A stretch of 23,030 nt of DNA from Natrialbaceae archaeon B1-Br10_E2g27 (GCA_001563885.1 LKMM01000007.1:1-23030); one strand, 5' to 3'. Positions 11,317-19,436 are shown, counted from the first letter of the stretch. Translations and numbers: made by a program. Notes: generated by a model not told the origin, from the sequence alone.

Positions 11317-13776
11317 ATGGAGTATCACGAGGCGGCGGATTTCCTCTTTCGTCTGCGGCGGTTTCGGCCCAAACCGGGGACGGAGTCGACGGCCCGACTG
11401 CTCGCCTCGGTCGGGAATCCCCACGAAACCCTAGAGTGTGTCCAGATCGCCGGCTCAAACGGCAAGGGCTCGACGGCACGGATGCTCGAGCGGTCGCTTC
11501 GGGAGGCGGGATATTCGGTGGGGCTGTACACCTCTCCGCATCTCGAGGACGTTCGCGAGCGGATTCGGGTCGACGGCCGGAAAATCTCCCGGGCAGGGGT
11601 TTGTGAATACGTCGAGGCCGTCCGCGAGTATATCGCCGACCGCGGTGCAGACGGCGAGTCGCCAACCTTTTTCGAGACGATGACCGCGCTGTCGCTGTGG
11701 TATTTCGACCGTGAGGACGTCGATATCGCTATCCTCGAGGTCGGCATCGGTGGGAGGTACGATGCCACGAGTGTGGTCGATCCAATCGCGAGTACGGTCA
11801 CGAACGTCACCTTAGAGCATACGGGCATTCTCGGCGAGACGGAAGCCGAAATCGCCACGGACAAAGCCCACGTCGCGCCCGGAGATGCGCCACTGGTTAC
11901 GGGTGTCACGGGCGACGCCCTCGAGGCGGTTCGGGAGGTCGCAGGCGAGGTCGTGACGGTCGCCGATTCGAGTGCCGAGTGGGCCGACACCGCAGACGTC
12001 CGCGTCGAGTACGGTGGCCGAACGAACCACGCCGAAGCCGCCGTCTCCATCGACGCCGACGACTGGTCACTCGAGACACAGATCCCGCATCTGGGGCCCC
12101 ATCAGGCGACAAACGCCGGTATCGCGGCTACCCTCGCCAGACAGATCGGGGGAGTTTCCGATACCGACCTCGCCCGCGGCCTTCGAAACGCCCACTGGCC
12201 GGGTCGGTTCGAGGTGATGGAAACCGAGCCGCTTGTCGTCTTAGACGGCGCGCACAATCCCGGTGCCTGTAGGCCACTCGCTGCAACACTCGAGAGCTAC
12301 GAGTACGACGACCTCCATCTCGTCTTCGGCGCAATGTACGACAAAGCCCACCGCGAGATGGCCGCTGCGTTGCCGACGCCGGCGTCCGTCGTCGCGACGA
12401 AACCCGACCTCCAGCGCGCCGAGGATCCAGCAGTGCTCGCGGCGGTGTTCGACGACGCCGGAGCCGGCGAGGTTACCACGACAGCCAGCGTCGAGGACGC
12501 GCTCACGACTGCCATAGAGCGGGCCGAGGACGACGATTGTGTACTCGTCACCGGCTCGCTGTTCGTCGTCGCCGACGCCCGTTCACGGTGGACGACGACG
12601 GGCATCCCGAAACGGATTCGCTCGCGTGCAGACGCAAAGAAGGCCCTCGAGGGCACAAACGCCCCCACCTCGAACGACCGACATCGGCGAGGCGACGCCG
12701 TCCACCACGTTCTCAAGACGACCGTCCAGCCACGACAGGCAGCCACGCTCAAGACGGCGCTGCTCCGGCTAGGTGGGGAGTGTACGGTCGCCGACTATCG
12801 GGAGGCAGACGAACGAGTCGAGACACTGCTTATGGGGACTCAGGGACAGTTCGAGCGACTCATCGCCACCCTCGAAAAGCGCAGAGACGTCAAGTCTGTC
12901 GCCGAAGAGCTTCGGTCGGTGCTCGATTCCGACACCGAACCGACAGCTGGTGCCCAAACGCGGTTGCCCTGGCACGACCGAACGGCAGTCATGGGCATTC
13001 TCAATATCACCCCCGATAGCTTTCACGATGGCGGCGAGTACGACGCCGTAGACGACGCCATCTCACGCGCCGAGGCGATGGTCGACGCCGGTGTCGACAT
13101 CCTCGACGTCGGCGGCGAGTCCACCCGCCCCGGGGCCGATCCGGTCTCCATCGACGAAGAGATCGACCGCGTCGTTCCCGTCATCGAGCGGCTTTCGGAC
13201 CTCGAGGTCCCGATATCGATCGATACCCGAAAGGCCCCAGTCGCAGACGCCGCCCTCGAGGCTGGCGCAGATATCGTCAACGACGTCTCCGGACTCGAGG
13301 ATCCGGAGATGCGCTTTGTCGTCGCTGACCACGATGCGGCCTTAATCGTCATGCACAGCATCGACACACCGGTCGTTCCCGGTCGAGACATCGAGTACGA
13401 CGACGTCGTCGAAGACGTCATCGACCAGCTTACAGAACGCCTTTTGCTCGCCGAGAAGGCCGGTATCGACCGCGAGAAACTCGTCGTCGATCCCGGACTC
13501 GGCTTTGGCAAATCCGCCCGCGAGAGTTTCGAACTGCTAGGTCGACTCGAGGAGTTTGCTGCACTCGGCTGTCCTGTCCTCGTCGGCCACTCACACAAGT
13601 CCATGTTCGGCCACGTCGACCGTGACGCCGACGACCGCCTCGAGGCGACCGTTGCGGCGACGGCTATCGCAGCCGACCGCGGTGCGGATATCGTCCGCGT
13701 CCACGACGTTCCTGAAAACGTCGCCGCCGTCCGCACCGCGCTTGCGGCTCGTGATCCGGACCAATTCGAGTGGTAA
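11317..13776 (+). CDS. folCP: Fused folylpolyglutamate/dihydrofolate synthase - linker - dihydropteroate synthase
   Basis: This 819-residue protein joins two folate enzymes. Residues 1 to about 428 are FolC: ATP loop GSNGKGST (Lys50), LYTSPHLEDVRERI, EVGIGGRYDATSVVDP and VVLDGAHNPGA; it adds glutamate to dihydropteroate or folate. Residues about 559-819 are FolP: MGILNITPDSFHDGG, ESTRPGA, ISIDTRK, NDVSG, DPGLGFGKS and RVHDV; it joins pterin and p-aminobenzoate. Between them lies a segment of about 120 residues (430-550) conserved in haloarchaeal fusions. From memory of published work on halophilic archaea and Helicobacter FolP, this segment was proposed to help reduce dihydropteroate, replacing a separate DHFR. 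In the FolP active site the usual SRK motif reads SHK. ATG at 11317; a weak TATA-like CCTAAAG lies near 11287-11293. Domain calls are secure. Confidence 0.95.
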   Translation: MEYHEAADFLFRLRRFRPKPGTESTARLLASVGNPHETLECVQIAGSNGKGSTARMLERSLREAGYSVGLYTSPHLEDVRERIRVDGRKISRAGVCEYVEAVREYIADRGADGESPTFFETMTALSLWYFDREDVDIAILEVGIGGRYDATSVVDPIASTVTNVTLEHTGILGETEAEIATDKAHVAPGDAPLVTGVTGDALEAVREVAGEVVTVADSSAEWADTADVRVEYGGRTNHAEAAVSIDADDWSLETQIPHLGPHQATNAGIAATLARQIGGVSDTDLARGLRNAHWPGRFEVMETEPLVVLDGAHNPGACRPLAATLESYEYDDLHLVFGAMYDKAHREMAAALPTPASVVATKPDLQRAEDPAVLAAVFDDAGAGEVTTTASVEDALTTAIERAEDDDCVLVTGSLFVVADARSRWTTTGIPKRIRSRADAKKALEGTNAPTSNDRHRRGDAVHHVLKTTVQPRQAATLKTALLRLGGECTVADYREADERVETLLMGTQGQFERLIATLEKRRDVKSVAEELRSVLDSDTEPTAGAQTRLPWHDRTAVMGILNITPDSFHDGGEYDAVDDAISRAEAMVDAGVDILDVGGESTRPGADPVSIDEEIDRVVPVIERLSDLEVPISIDTRKAPVADAALEAGADIVNDVSGLEDPEMRFVVADHDAALIVMHSIDTPVVPGRDIEYDDVVEDVIDQLTERLLLAEKAGIDREKLVVDPGLGFGKSARESFELLGRLEEFAALGCPVLVGHSHKSMFGHVDRDADDRLEATVAATAIAADRGADIVRVHDVPENVAAVRTALAARDPDQFEW

Positions 13777-13839
13777 GGGACGAACCCAGCTAACTGCTAT
13801 CATTTTCAGGATACTGTCCGGAAACGAAGCTTCTTGTAT

Positions 13840-13858
13840 CCGGTCGGACTACGACCGG
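13840..13858. promoter_or_regulatory. Perfect inverted repeat abutting the phosphatase-family start codon
   Basis: CCGGTCG (13840-13846), a five-base spacer, then CGACCGG (13852-13858) ends two bases before the ATG at 13861. It could be an operator overlapping a leaderless start site or an RNA hairpin blocking initiation. No Shine-Dalgarno is visible. Confidence 0.4.
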
Positions 13859-13860
13859 CT

Positions 13861-15204
13861 ATGGGTCTGTTCGATCGATTGCGGGGCGATGGCGATCCCC
13901 GAGTCGCATTTATTGGCGTCGACGGTGTGCCGTACAGTCTCCTCTCGGAAAACGAGGAACTGTTCCCGAATCTTGCAGCAATCGCCAACGCAGGGTCAGC
14001 CGGCGAAATCTCGAGTATCGTGCCACCGGAATCGAGTGCCTGCTGGCCGTCGTTGACCACCGGCGTCAACCCCGGCGAGACGGGTGTTTACGGCTTTCAA
14101 GACCGCGAAGTCGGCACCTACGATACGTACGTCCCGATGGGACGTGAAGTCCAGGCCGAACGCGTCTGGGACCGGGTCACCGAGGCCGGCCGCACGGCGA
14201 CCGTGATGAACGTCCCCGTAACCTTCCCACCCCAGCGAACCGTCCAGCGGATGGTCTCTGGCTTTCTTTCTCCGGGACTCGAGAAGGCAGCCTATCCCGA
14301 CGACGTCCGTGAGACGCTCGAGGAACTGGCCTATCGGATCGACGTCGATCCCAAACTTGGTCACAACGAGGACAAGGCGGCGTTCATCGAAGACGCCCAC
14401 GAGACCATCGACGCCCGCTTCGAGGCCTTTAAACACTATATCGAGGCCGACGACTGGGATCTATTTTTCGGCGTTTTCATGACGACCGACCGGGTCAATC
14501 ACTTCCTGTTCAAAGATTACGAACACGACGGCGAGTACGCCCAAGAGTTCCTCGAGTTTTATCAAAAAGTCGACGATTACGTTGGCCGCCTCCGAGAGGC
14601 TCTCCCGGAGGACGTAACGCTGATCGTCGCCTCCGACCACGGCTTTACCAGCCTCGATTATGAGGTTCACTGCAACCAGTGGCTCATCGAGGAAGGCTGG
14701 CTTTCCTTCGAGACCGACGAGCCAACCGAACTCAACGATATCGCCGAGGAGACGAGAGCCTACTCGTTTATTCCCGGTCGATTCTATCTCAACCTCGAGG
14801 GCCGAGAACCCCGCGGTTCGGTCCCACAGGAGGCCTACGACGAGGTCCGTGATGAACTCAAAGCTGCATTGCTCGACCTCGAGGCACCCGATGGACGGCA
14901 GGTCGTCGACCGCGTCGTCGAGAAAGAAGACGCCTTCCGGGGCGACCACGACGATATTGCACCCGATCTGGTCGTGATTCCGACCAAGGGCTTCGATCTC
15001 AAATCCGGGTTCAAAGCCGACTCCGAAGTGTTTGACACCGGTCCGCGAAACGGCATGCACAGCTTCGACGACACCGCACTCTATATCGACCACCCCGAGG
15101 CGACGATCACCGACGCCGATCTCTTCGATATCACGCCGACGATCCTCGATCTGATGGACATCGAGTACGGCCGCGGTGAGTTCGACGGCGCGAGTCTGGT
15201 CTAG
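13861..15204 (+). CDS. Alkaline phosphatase superfamily protein (type I phosphodiesterase/nucleotide pyrophosphatase-like)
   Basis: The 447-residue protein carries the two-metal core of the alkaline phosphatase superfamily: Asp21 in FIGVDGVP, a nucleophile region PPESSACWPSLTTG (Ser58 is my best guess, where many relatives have Thr), TTDRVNH (Asp210, His214), ASDHGF (Asp259, His260) and GMHSFDD (His400). It should hydrolyse a phosphate mono- or diester; relatives act on nucleotides, phospholipids or phosphonates, and the substrate here cannot be told. There is no signal peptide, so it acts in the cytoplasm. The C-terminus (TITDADLFDITPTILDLMDI) is typical of archaeal members. The ATG at 13861 was chosen over a TTG at 13834. 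It follows folCP by 84 bases and is followed by a large inverted repeat. Confidence 0.88.
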   Translation: MGLFDRLRGDGDPRVAFIGVDGVPYSLLSENEELFPNLAAIANAGSAGEISSIVPPESSACWPSLTTGVNPGETGVYGFQDREVGTYDTYVPMGREVQAERVWDRVTEAGRTATVMNVPVTFPPQRTVQRMVSGFLSPGLEKAAYPDDVRETLEELAYRIDVDPKLGHNEDKAAFIEDAHETIDARFEAFKHYIEADDWDLFFGVFMTTDRVNHFLFKDYEHDGEYAQEFLEFYQKVDDYVGRLREALPEDVTLIVASDHGFTSLDYEVHCNQWLIEEGWLSFETDEPTELNDIAEETRAYSFIPGRFYLNLEGREPRGSVPQEAYDEVRDELKAALLDLEAPDGRQVVDRVVEKEDAFRGDHDDIAPDLVVIPTKGFDLKSGFKADSEVFDTGPRNGMHSFDDTALYIDHPEATITDADLFDITPTILDLMDIEYGRGEFDGASLV

Positions 15205-15221
15205 TGCTTTGGCAAGCCTGA

Positions 15222-15267
15222 ACTGATGAGTCGAACCAGTCGGCGGGTATCGGTTCGACCCATCAGT
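15222..15267. repeat. Long inverted repeat after the phosphatase-family gene
   Basis: The left arm ACTGATGAGTCGAACC (15222-15237) pairs with GGTTCGACCCATCAGT (15252-15267) with one mismatch and a 14-base loop. CAAGC (15213-15217) and GCTTG (15272-15276) can extend it beyond an internal loop. It begins 17 bases after the stop codon. No T-run follows directly, so it is more likely a 3' stabilising or processing hairpin, or a protein site, than a classical terminator. The rest of the 142-base gap holds a possible promoter (GGTATAAC at about 15293-15300) for the next gene. Confidence 0.7.
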
Positions 15268-15346
15268 CGACGCTTGGCGGAGTACTAGGACTGGTATAAC
15301 GGTCCGGATTCACGATCGTTTTCCGCGCCGAACCGAATCCTCGAGT

Positions 15347-15763
15347 ATGGAGGAAGTGATTCACGCCCGTGGCCACGAACACGTCAGTGCGGCGCATACG
15401 AGCACGTTCGAAGTGACGACCGACGACTATCTTACCCCCGCTGGTGACTGTATCCTCGCTATCGAGGCCGACCGCGCCCCCGCCGACTTCGATCCCGCGT
15501 TCGTCGAGGCTTGCCAGGATAGCGAGGCGCAGGTTACGGTCGAAATCGAAGCCGACGGACATCGTGACACCGTGGTCGGTCGCGGCGATCCAGCCCTCGA
15601 GTTTTCGAACGATCGGAGTGCGGTCGGCCGGACCAGCGAGTACGTCGACGACCGAACGATCGTCCTCGAGGCCGACCACGCCGCGTCCGGATTTGACCGC
15701 CAGCTAGTCGAGACGCTGGCAGCAGGGGCCGAGGTGAGGGTTACGATTCGCGTCGACGCGTGA
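15347..15763 (+). CDS. DUF371 family protein, conserved in archaea
   Basis: The 138-residue acidic protein matches the archaeal DUF371 family as I know it: an N-terminal VIHARGHEHVSAAHTSTFEVTT and then DDYLTPAGDCILAIEAD, followed by beta-strand-rich sequence including VVGRGDPALEF and a C-terminal EVRVTIRVDA. No biochemical function is known to me. There is no membrane or signal sequence. ATG at 15347, about 47 bases after a TATA-like GGTATAAC. It is followed 43 bases later by endonuclease III on the same strand, so the two may be cotranscribed; no independent promoter for the second gene is obvious. Confidence 0.85.
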   Translation: MEEVIHARGHEHVSAAHTSTFEVTTDDYLTPAGDCILAIEADRAPADFDPAFVEACQDSEAQVTVEIEADGHRDTVVGRGDPALEFSNDRSAVGRTSEYVDDRTIVLEADHAASGFDRQLVETLAAGAEVRVTIRVDA

Positions 15764-15806
15764 TTGTGGGGGAAACGTTGACTTCGAGCGACTCCCGAAT
15801 GTGGAT

Positions 15807-16637
15807 ATGCCAGAAGATCCCGAGCCATCGACGAACATCAGCGGTGGCGTCGGCGGTGGCGGCGAACCGGCGGCGTTCGATCCAGCAGCCGCCGACACAC
15901 GAGCCGAACGCGTCGTCGACCGACTCGGTGAAATATACTGGCAAAAGAGCTACGGCGGCCAGGACGCATTTACCTGTCTCGTCCGCACCATCCTGAGCCA
16001 GAACACAAGCGACGTTGCGAGCCAGCCGGCTCACGACGCGCTCGTCGACCGGTATGGCGGTCGTCCAGAAATCGATGGCGGGAAACCCGGCGACCTCGCG
16101 GCTGCACTCGCGGCGGCCGACCAGCCGACGCTCGCCGAAACCATCTCCTCGGCCGGTTTATACAATCAGAAATCCACAGTCATCATCGAGGCCGCCGAGT
16201 GGGTTGTCTCGGAGTTTGGCTCTGGGCCAGCGTTCGACGAGTTCGTCAAATCGGAGTCCCCGAAGACGGTCCGGGAGACACTGCTGTCGGTTCGCGGTGT
16301 CGGTCCGAAGACGGCCGACTGCGTGTTACTGTTCGCCGGCGGCCGCGTGGGCGTCTTTCCCGTCGACACGCACGTCCACCGTATTTTTCGCCGACTCGGA
16401 ATCGCACCGCCGGATGCAGACCACGAGGCAGTCCGGGCCGTCCTCGAGCGGGCGGTCCCGGCGGCGAAATGTGGCTTTGGCCATACGGCGACGATCCAGT
16501 TCGGTCGCGAGTACTGTCGGGCTCGCAACCCGGCCTGTCTCGAGGATCCCGACGCTTGCCCGATGGGCGATCTCTGTGCGCAGGTTGGCGTCTATCCGGC
16601 GACCGACGAGGTCGTCGATCCGGCAGAGGTGGACTGA
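15807..16637 (+). CDS. nth: Endonuclease III (DNA glycosylase/AP lyase)
   Basis: The 276-residue enzyme removes oxidised pyrimidines and cuts at abasic sites. The helix-hairpin-helix is LLSVRGVGPKTADCV with the catalytic Lys168, followed by the catalytic Asp187 in FPVDTHVHR. The N-terminal core contains FTCLVRTILSQNTSD. A [4Fe-4S] cluster is implied by four cysteines, C237, C244, C251 and C257. Their spacing is C-X6-C-X6-C-X5-C, where the E. coli enzyme has X6, X2, X5. The first 25 or so residues are a Gly/Pro-rich tail absent from bacterial enzymes. I chose the ATG at 15807 over a GTG six bases earlier. It is convergent with the aCPSF1 gene across 77 bases with no clear hairpin or T-run. Confidence 0.94.
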   Translation: MPEDPEPSTNISGGVGGGGEPAAFDPAAADTRAERVVDRLGEIYWQKSYGGQDAFTCLVRTILSQNTSDVASQPAHDALVDRYGGRPEIDGGKPGDLAAALAAADQPTLAETISSAGLYNQKSTVIIEAAEWVVSEFGSGPAFDEFVKSESPKTVRETLLSVRGVGPKTADCVLLFAGGRVGVFPVDTHVHRIFRRLGIAPPDADHEAVRAVLERAVPAAKCGFGHTATIQFGREYCRARNPACLEDPDACPMGDLCAQVGVYPATDEVVDPAEVD

Positions 16638-16714
16638 TCGTCGGGAAAACCAGCTGCTGGCGGGCCTGTGGGAATAACGGGTCTCACAGCTTAAAGACGG
16701 CAGCCGCCCATCAG

Positions 16715-18646
16715 CTAGAGAAACCGGAACGTCTCGAGATTTTTGGGTGCGAACGTTCGCATGTTGTACTCGTGGTAGAGTGCCGAGGAGAGATCCTGTG
16801 TCGAGCGTTCGTCGCCGTGGACACAGAGGACCTTCTCGGGGCGGGGATTCATCGTCTTGACGAAGTTCTCTAGGCCGGCGCGGTCGGCGTGGCCGGAGAA
16901 GCCATCGACCGTTTCGACGTCCATGTTAAGCGAGAGGGTTCCGCGACCGCTGGTGCCGGCAGCGCCAATCTCGCTCGTCGGGATTTCGTCCCAGCCGGTC
17001 TGGATGCGCCGACCGAGCGTTCCCTGGGCCTGATAGCCAACGAAGACGAGTGTCGAATCCGGATCGGGGCCAAGATGGCCCAGCCAGGACATGATGGGGC
17101 CGCCAGTGACCATTCCTGAGGTCGAGAGGATAATTGCAGGACCGCCATCGGTAACCTCCTGGCGTTCTTCTTCACCGGCATCGATGTGGTTGAACTCCTC
17201 GGCGAGGAAGGGGTTTTCGTCGTCGTGGAAGATCCGATCCCGGAGGTCATCGCGGAGATACTCCGGATAAGTGGTATGAATCGCCGTCGCCTCCCAGATC
17301 ATTCCATCGAGATGAACCGGCATCGAGGGAATCTCACCGTTTCGCATCGCTTCTTCGATCACCAGCATGATCTCCTGGGAGCGACCGACTGCGAACGCGG
17401 GAATCAACACCTTACCACCCTTCTCGTGGGTATCGTTGATGAGCTGTTTGAGCTTTTCCTCGGAGTCTTTCTGGTCGGTCTGGTAGTCGTTACGGCCGCC
17501 GTATGTCGACTCTAAGACCAGCGTCTCGACCCGTGGGAAGTCGTTGACCGCGCCGTTGAACAGCCGCGTATCTTCATAATGGATGTCGCCGGAGAAACAG
17601 ACGTTGTAGAGCCCATCGCCGATATGGAAGTGACTCACTGCAGAGCCAAGGATGTGGCCTGCGTTGTGGAACGTGAGTTTCACATCGGGTGCGATGTCGG
17701 TCACGTCGCCGTACTCGAGTGGGATACAGTGTTTGATCGCCTCACGAACCTGCTCGCTTTCATACGGTGGGGCTCGCCCTTCTTTGGCGGCGACGTCGAG
17801 ATAATCGAGCGTGAGCAGTCCCATCAGATCCCGGGTGGGTTCGGTACAGTAGATCGGGCCGTCGTAGCCGTATTTGAACAACAACGGGATCAGCGCGGAG
17901 TGATCGAGGTGCGCGTGTGTGAGGACGACCGCGTCGATATTTTGTGGGCCAGCGCCAAGCGCTTCCGGTGCGTGAAGGTATGGCACCTCGCCTTCAGCGC
18001 CGGGTTTGTCGCCACAGTCGATGAGAATGCGTGTCTCGGGCGTCGAGAGAATAAAGGCTGCGCGGCCGACCTCACGACAACAGCCAAGCGTCGAGATCCG
18101 GACGTACTCGTCATCTGACATCTCCTCGCGGTGGATCTGTCGGCCGACCTTCTCTAGGATATCCCGGCGTTCGTCGCGTTCCTGTTTGAGAAAGCTTCGA
18201 ACGTTCGAAACGGTCGAGGATTCGATCGGTGGCGTCCGGACGACTTCAGGCGTCCAGCCGACGTTTTTCGTGATATCCCGAAGCGTCGAGCCGTGACGGC
18301 CGATCACCATCCCGGGTTTTGCAGCCTCGATGACGACCTCGCCAGTGTCGGCGTGGAAATCGAGGTCGGTAACGCCGGCTTCCTCCGGGATGACGTCCAT
18401 GATCTCCTCGCGAGCTTTTTCAGGCCGTGAGAGAACGCTCGGGTCGGGTCGGACGGTGATCCGCTTTCGAAGCTTACTTGCGAGTTTCCGGATGAGATCG
18501 CCCTGCCGGGCGAACTTCTTGGGGTCGCGTGTGTAGACGACAAGTTCCGGGCCTTCGTATTTCACCGAGGAGACCGAGATATCGCTCGGAAGCTCGCTCG
18601 TGATCTCTGCTTTCAGATCGTCAAGTTGCTGCTCTACAGTGCTCAT
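16715..18646 (-). CDS. aCPSF1/FttA: KH-domain beta-CASP ribonuclease, transcription termination factor
   Basis: The 643-residue protein is the archaeal homologue of CPSF73, the 3'-end endonuclease that in archaea also drives transcription termination. Residues 1-145 hold the two N-terminal KH-type RNA-binding domains, the second with GMVIGRHGST (112-121). The metallo-beta-lactamase core follows: THAHLDH (243-249), NAGHILGSA (His331) and FSGDIHY (Asp354). The beta-CASP part has LIPAFAVGRSQE, and the C-terminus has DGFSGHADR and CVHGDERST. All metal ligands are present, so it should be active. ATG at 18646 fits the family start; an in-frame extension to 18754 would add a basic 36-residue stretch and is unlikely. 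About 295 bases separate it from the next, divergent gene, so it may have an unusual leader. Confidence 0.95.
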   Translation of the reverse strand: MSTVEQQLDDLKAEITSELPSDISVSSVKYEGPELVVYTRDPKKFARQGDLIRKLASKLRKRITVRPDPSVLSRPEKAREEIMDVIPEEAGVTDLDFHADTGEVVIEAAKPGMVIGRHGSTLRDITKNVGWTPEVVRTPPIESSTVSNVRSFLKQERDERRDILEKVGRQIHREEMSDDEYVRISTLGCCREVGRAAFILSTPETRILIDCGDKPGAEGEVPYLHAPEALGAGPQNIDAVVLTHAHLDHSALIPLLFKYGYDGPIYCTEPTRDLMGLLTLDYLDVAAKEGRAPPYESEQVREAIKHCIPLEYGDVTDIAPDVKLTFHNAGHILGSAVSHFHIGDGLYNVCFSGDIHYEDTRLFNGAVNDFPRVETLVLESTYGGRNDYQTDQKDSEEKLKQLINDTHEKGGKVLIPAFAVGRSQEIMLVIEEAMRNGEIPSMPVHLDGMIWEATAIHTTYPEYLRDDLRDRIFHDDENPFLAEEFNHIDAGEEERQEVTDGGPAIILSTSGMVTGGPIMSWLGHLGPDPDSTLVFVGYQAQGTLGRRIQTGWDEIPTSEIGAAGTSGRGTLSLNMDVETVDGFSGHADRAGLENFVKTMNPRPEKVLCVHGDERSTQDLSSALYHEYNMRTFAPKNLETFRFL

Positions 18647-18941
18647 AGGTCGCCAAATTGGCTTGCGTGTACTCGCTTTCCTGGGGCGTCGGCAACCTGC
18701 CGATCGTCGACCGGAAACGCATCGACTGACGTCGACTGTCTCCCCGCTTGACATCGGTTCGATCGCGTCAGATGGTGGATGACGTCATACGTCTCGGTCT
18801 CAGGAGTCTCGTGACGAACACGCCCCCAGGTTCCTGGCTCGTGCGGGGAAGTTCCAGGGAGAACCCGCTTACCTCTCGCTATTTGTTGCGTCATATAAAA
18901 GCCTTCGCAAAAACAAGGAGCGCTGACGCCGTAGGGAGCGT
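18647..18941. promoter_or_regulatory. Gene-free divergent region upstream of aCPSF1
   Basis: This is the longest non-coding stretch of the window. It has a TATATAAAA-like box near its right end (serving the plus-strand gene), two small inverted repeats at 18826-18837 (CCAGG-TT-CCTGG) and about 18843-18868, and the palindrome ATGACGTCAT at 18779-18788. No AT-rich box lies 25-35 bases before the aCPSF1 ATG, so the aCPSF1 promoter may be far upstream. Short open frames on both strands have atypical codon use and are not called as genes. No tRNA-like fold was found. Confidence 0.5.
18892..18900 (+). promoter_or_regulatory. TATA box of the 164-residue protein gene
   Basis: CATATAAAA is the clearest TATA element in the window. 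It predicts a start near 18920, leaving a leader of about 20 bases that includes GGGAG at 18934-18938, a Shine-Dalgarno site three bases before the ATG at 18942. Confidence 0.6.
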
Positions 18942-19436
18942 ATGAAGTTGACACCAGATCGTGTCGTCGCCGAACGCGACTGGGTCGCAGCCCGCGCCCC
19001 GGTCGTCGTCCCGATCATCAACACCGTCCGTGCGGAACTCGGAGCGATTTTCGACACCAATGTCGACTCCGTCACCGAAACGCAGTACCTGGCGGCGGTC
19101 GATGCCGTCTTCGCCGACGGCGACCTTGCAGTCAACGTCGCGACACTGGTCGCGATTTTACGTGACCTCGACGTCGACGGCGACTATCCGGGCTTTATTG
19201 TCGACGAAATTCTCGGCCGCGAACTGGCCGCAACGATCGCCGACGGTCAGCCGCTCCGGACACTCGGTGAAGCGACCTTCCATTATGCGGACCTGCAGGT
19301 CCACGGTGACAGCAACGAAAATGCGGGTGTCGACGATCTAGAGGCGGCGCTCGCGGCTGGATTTCAAGAACGAATTCCAGGGTGGGAGTGGACCGAACGG
19401 GAGAGTCCCTTCGCGGTCGACCCCAACCTCGAGTAG
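18942..19436 (+). CDS. Conserved-looking hypothetical protein, 164 residues
   Basis: I do not recognise the family. The protein is soluble and acidic, with no signal peptide, membrane helix or cysteine cluster. The N-terminal half is predicted helical (VVVPIINTVRAELGAIF, TQYLAAVDAVFADGDLAVNVATLVAILRDLDV). The C-terminal part has GEATFHYADLQVHGDSNENAG and an aromatic GWEWTERE. Coding is supported by the acidic composition, GC-rich third positions, a strong TATA box and a Shine-Dalgarno site at the right distance. It ends seven bases before the convergent lipoprotein gene stop. It diverges from the aCPSF1 gene. Confidence 0.75.
   Translation: MKLTPDRVVAERDWVAARAPVVVPIINTVRAELGAIFDTNVDSVTETQYLAAVDAVFADGDLAVNVATLVAILRDLDVDGDYPGFIVDEILGRELAATIADGQPLRTLGEATFHYADLQVHGDSNENAGVDDLEAALAAGFQERIPGWEWTERESPFAVDPNLE

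Noticed and set aside
16638..16714. Bidirectional terminator between nth and aCPSF1
   Set aside because: No convincing stem or T-run on either strand could be found, so none is annotated.
18779..18788. Palindrome ATGACGTCAT as a specific operator
   Set aside because: A ten-base palindrome is expected about 20 times by chance in a window of this size, and there is no second copy nearby.
18643..18894. 83-codon minus-strand ORF before aCPSF1
   Set aside because: Not called as a gene: third-position GC is low, rare codons (ATA, AGA) appear and no homology is recognisable, despite the ATGA overlap. Kept only as a remark in the findings.
18748..18945. 65-codon plus-strand ORF overlapping the start of the 164-residue protein gene
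   Set aside because: It contains the clear TATA box of the downstream gene, has a basic composition unlike the neighbours and begins with TTG.
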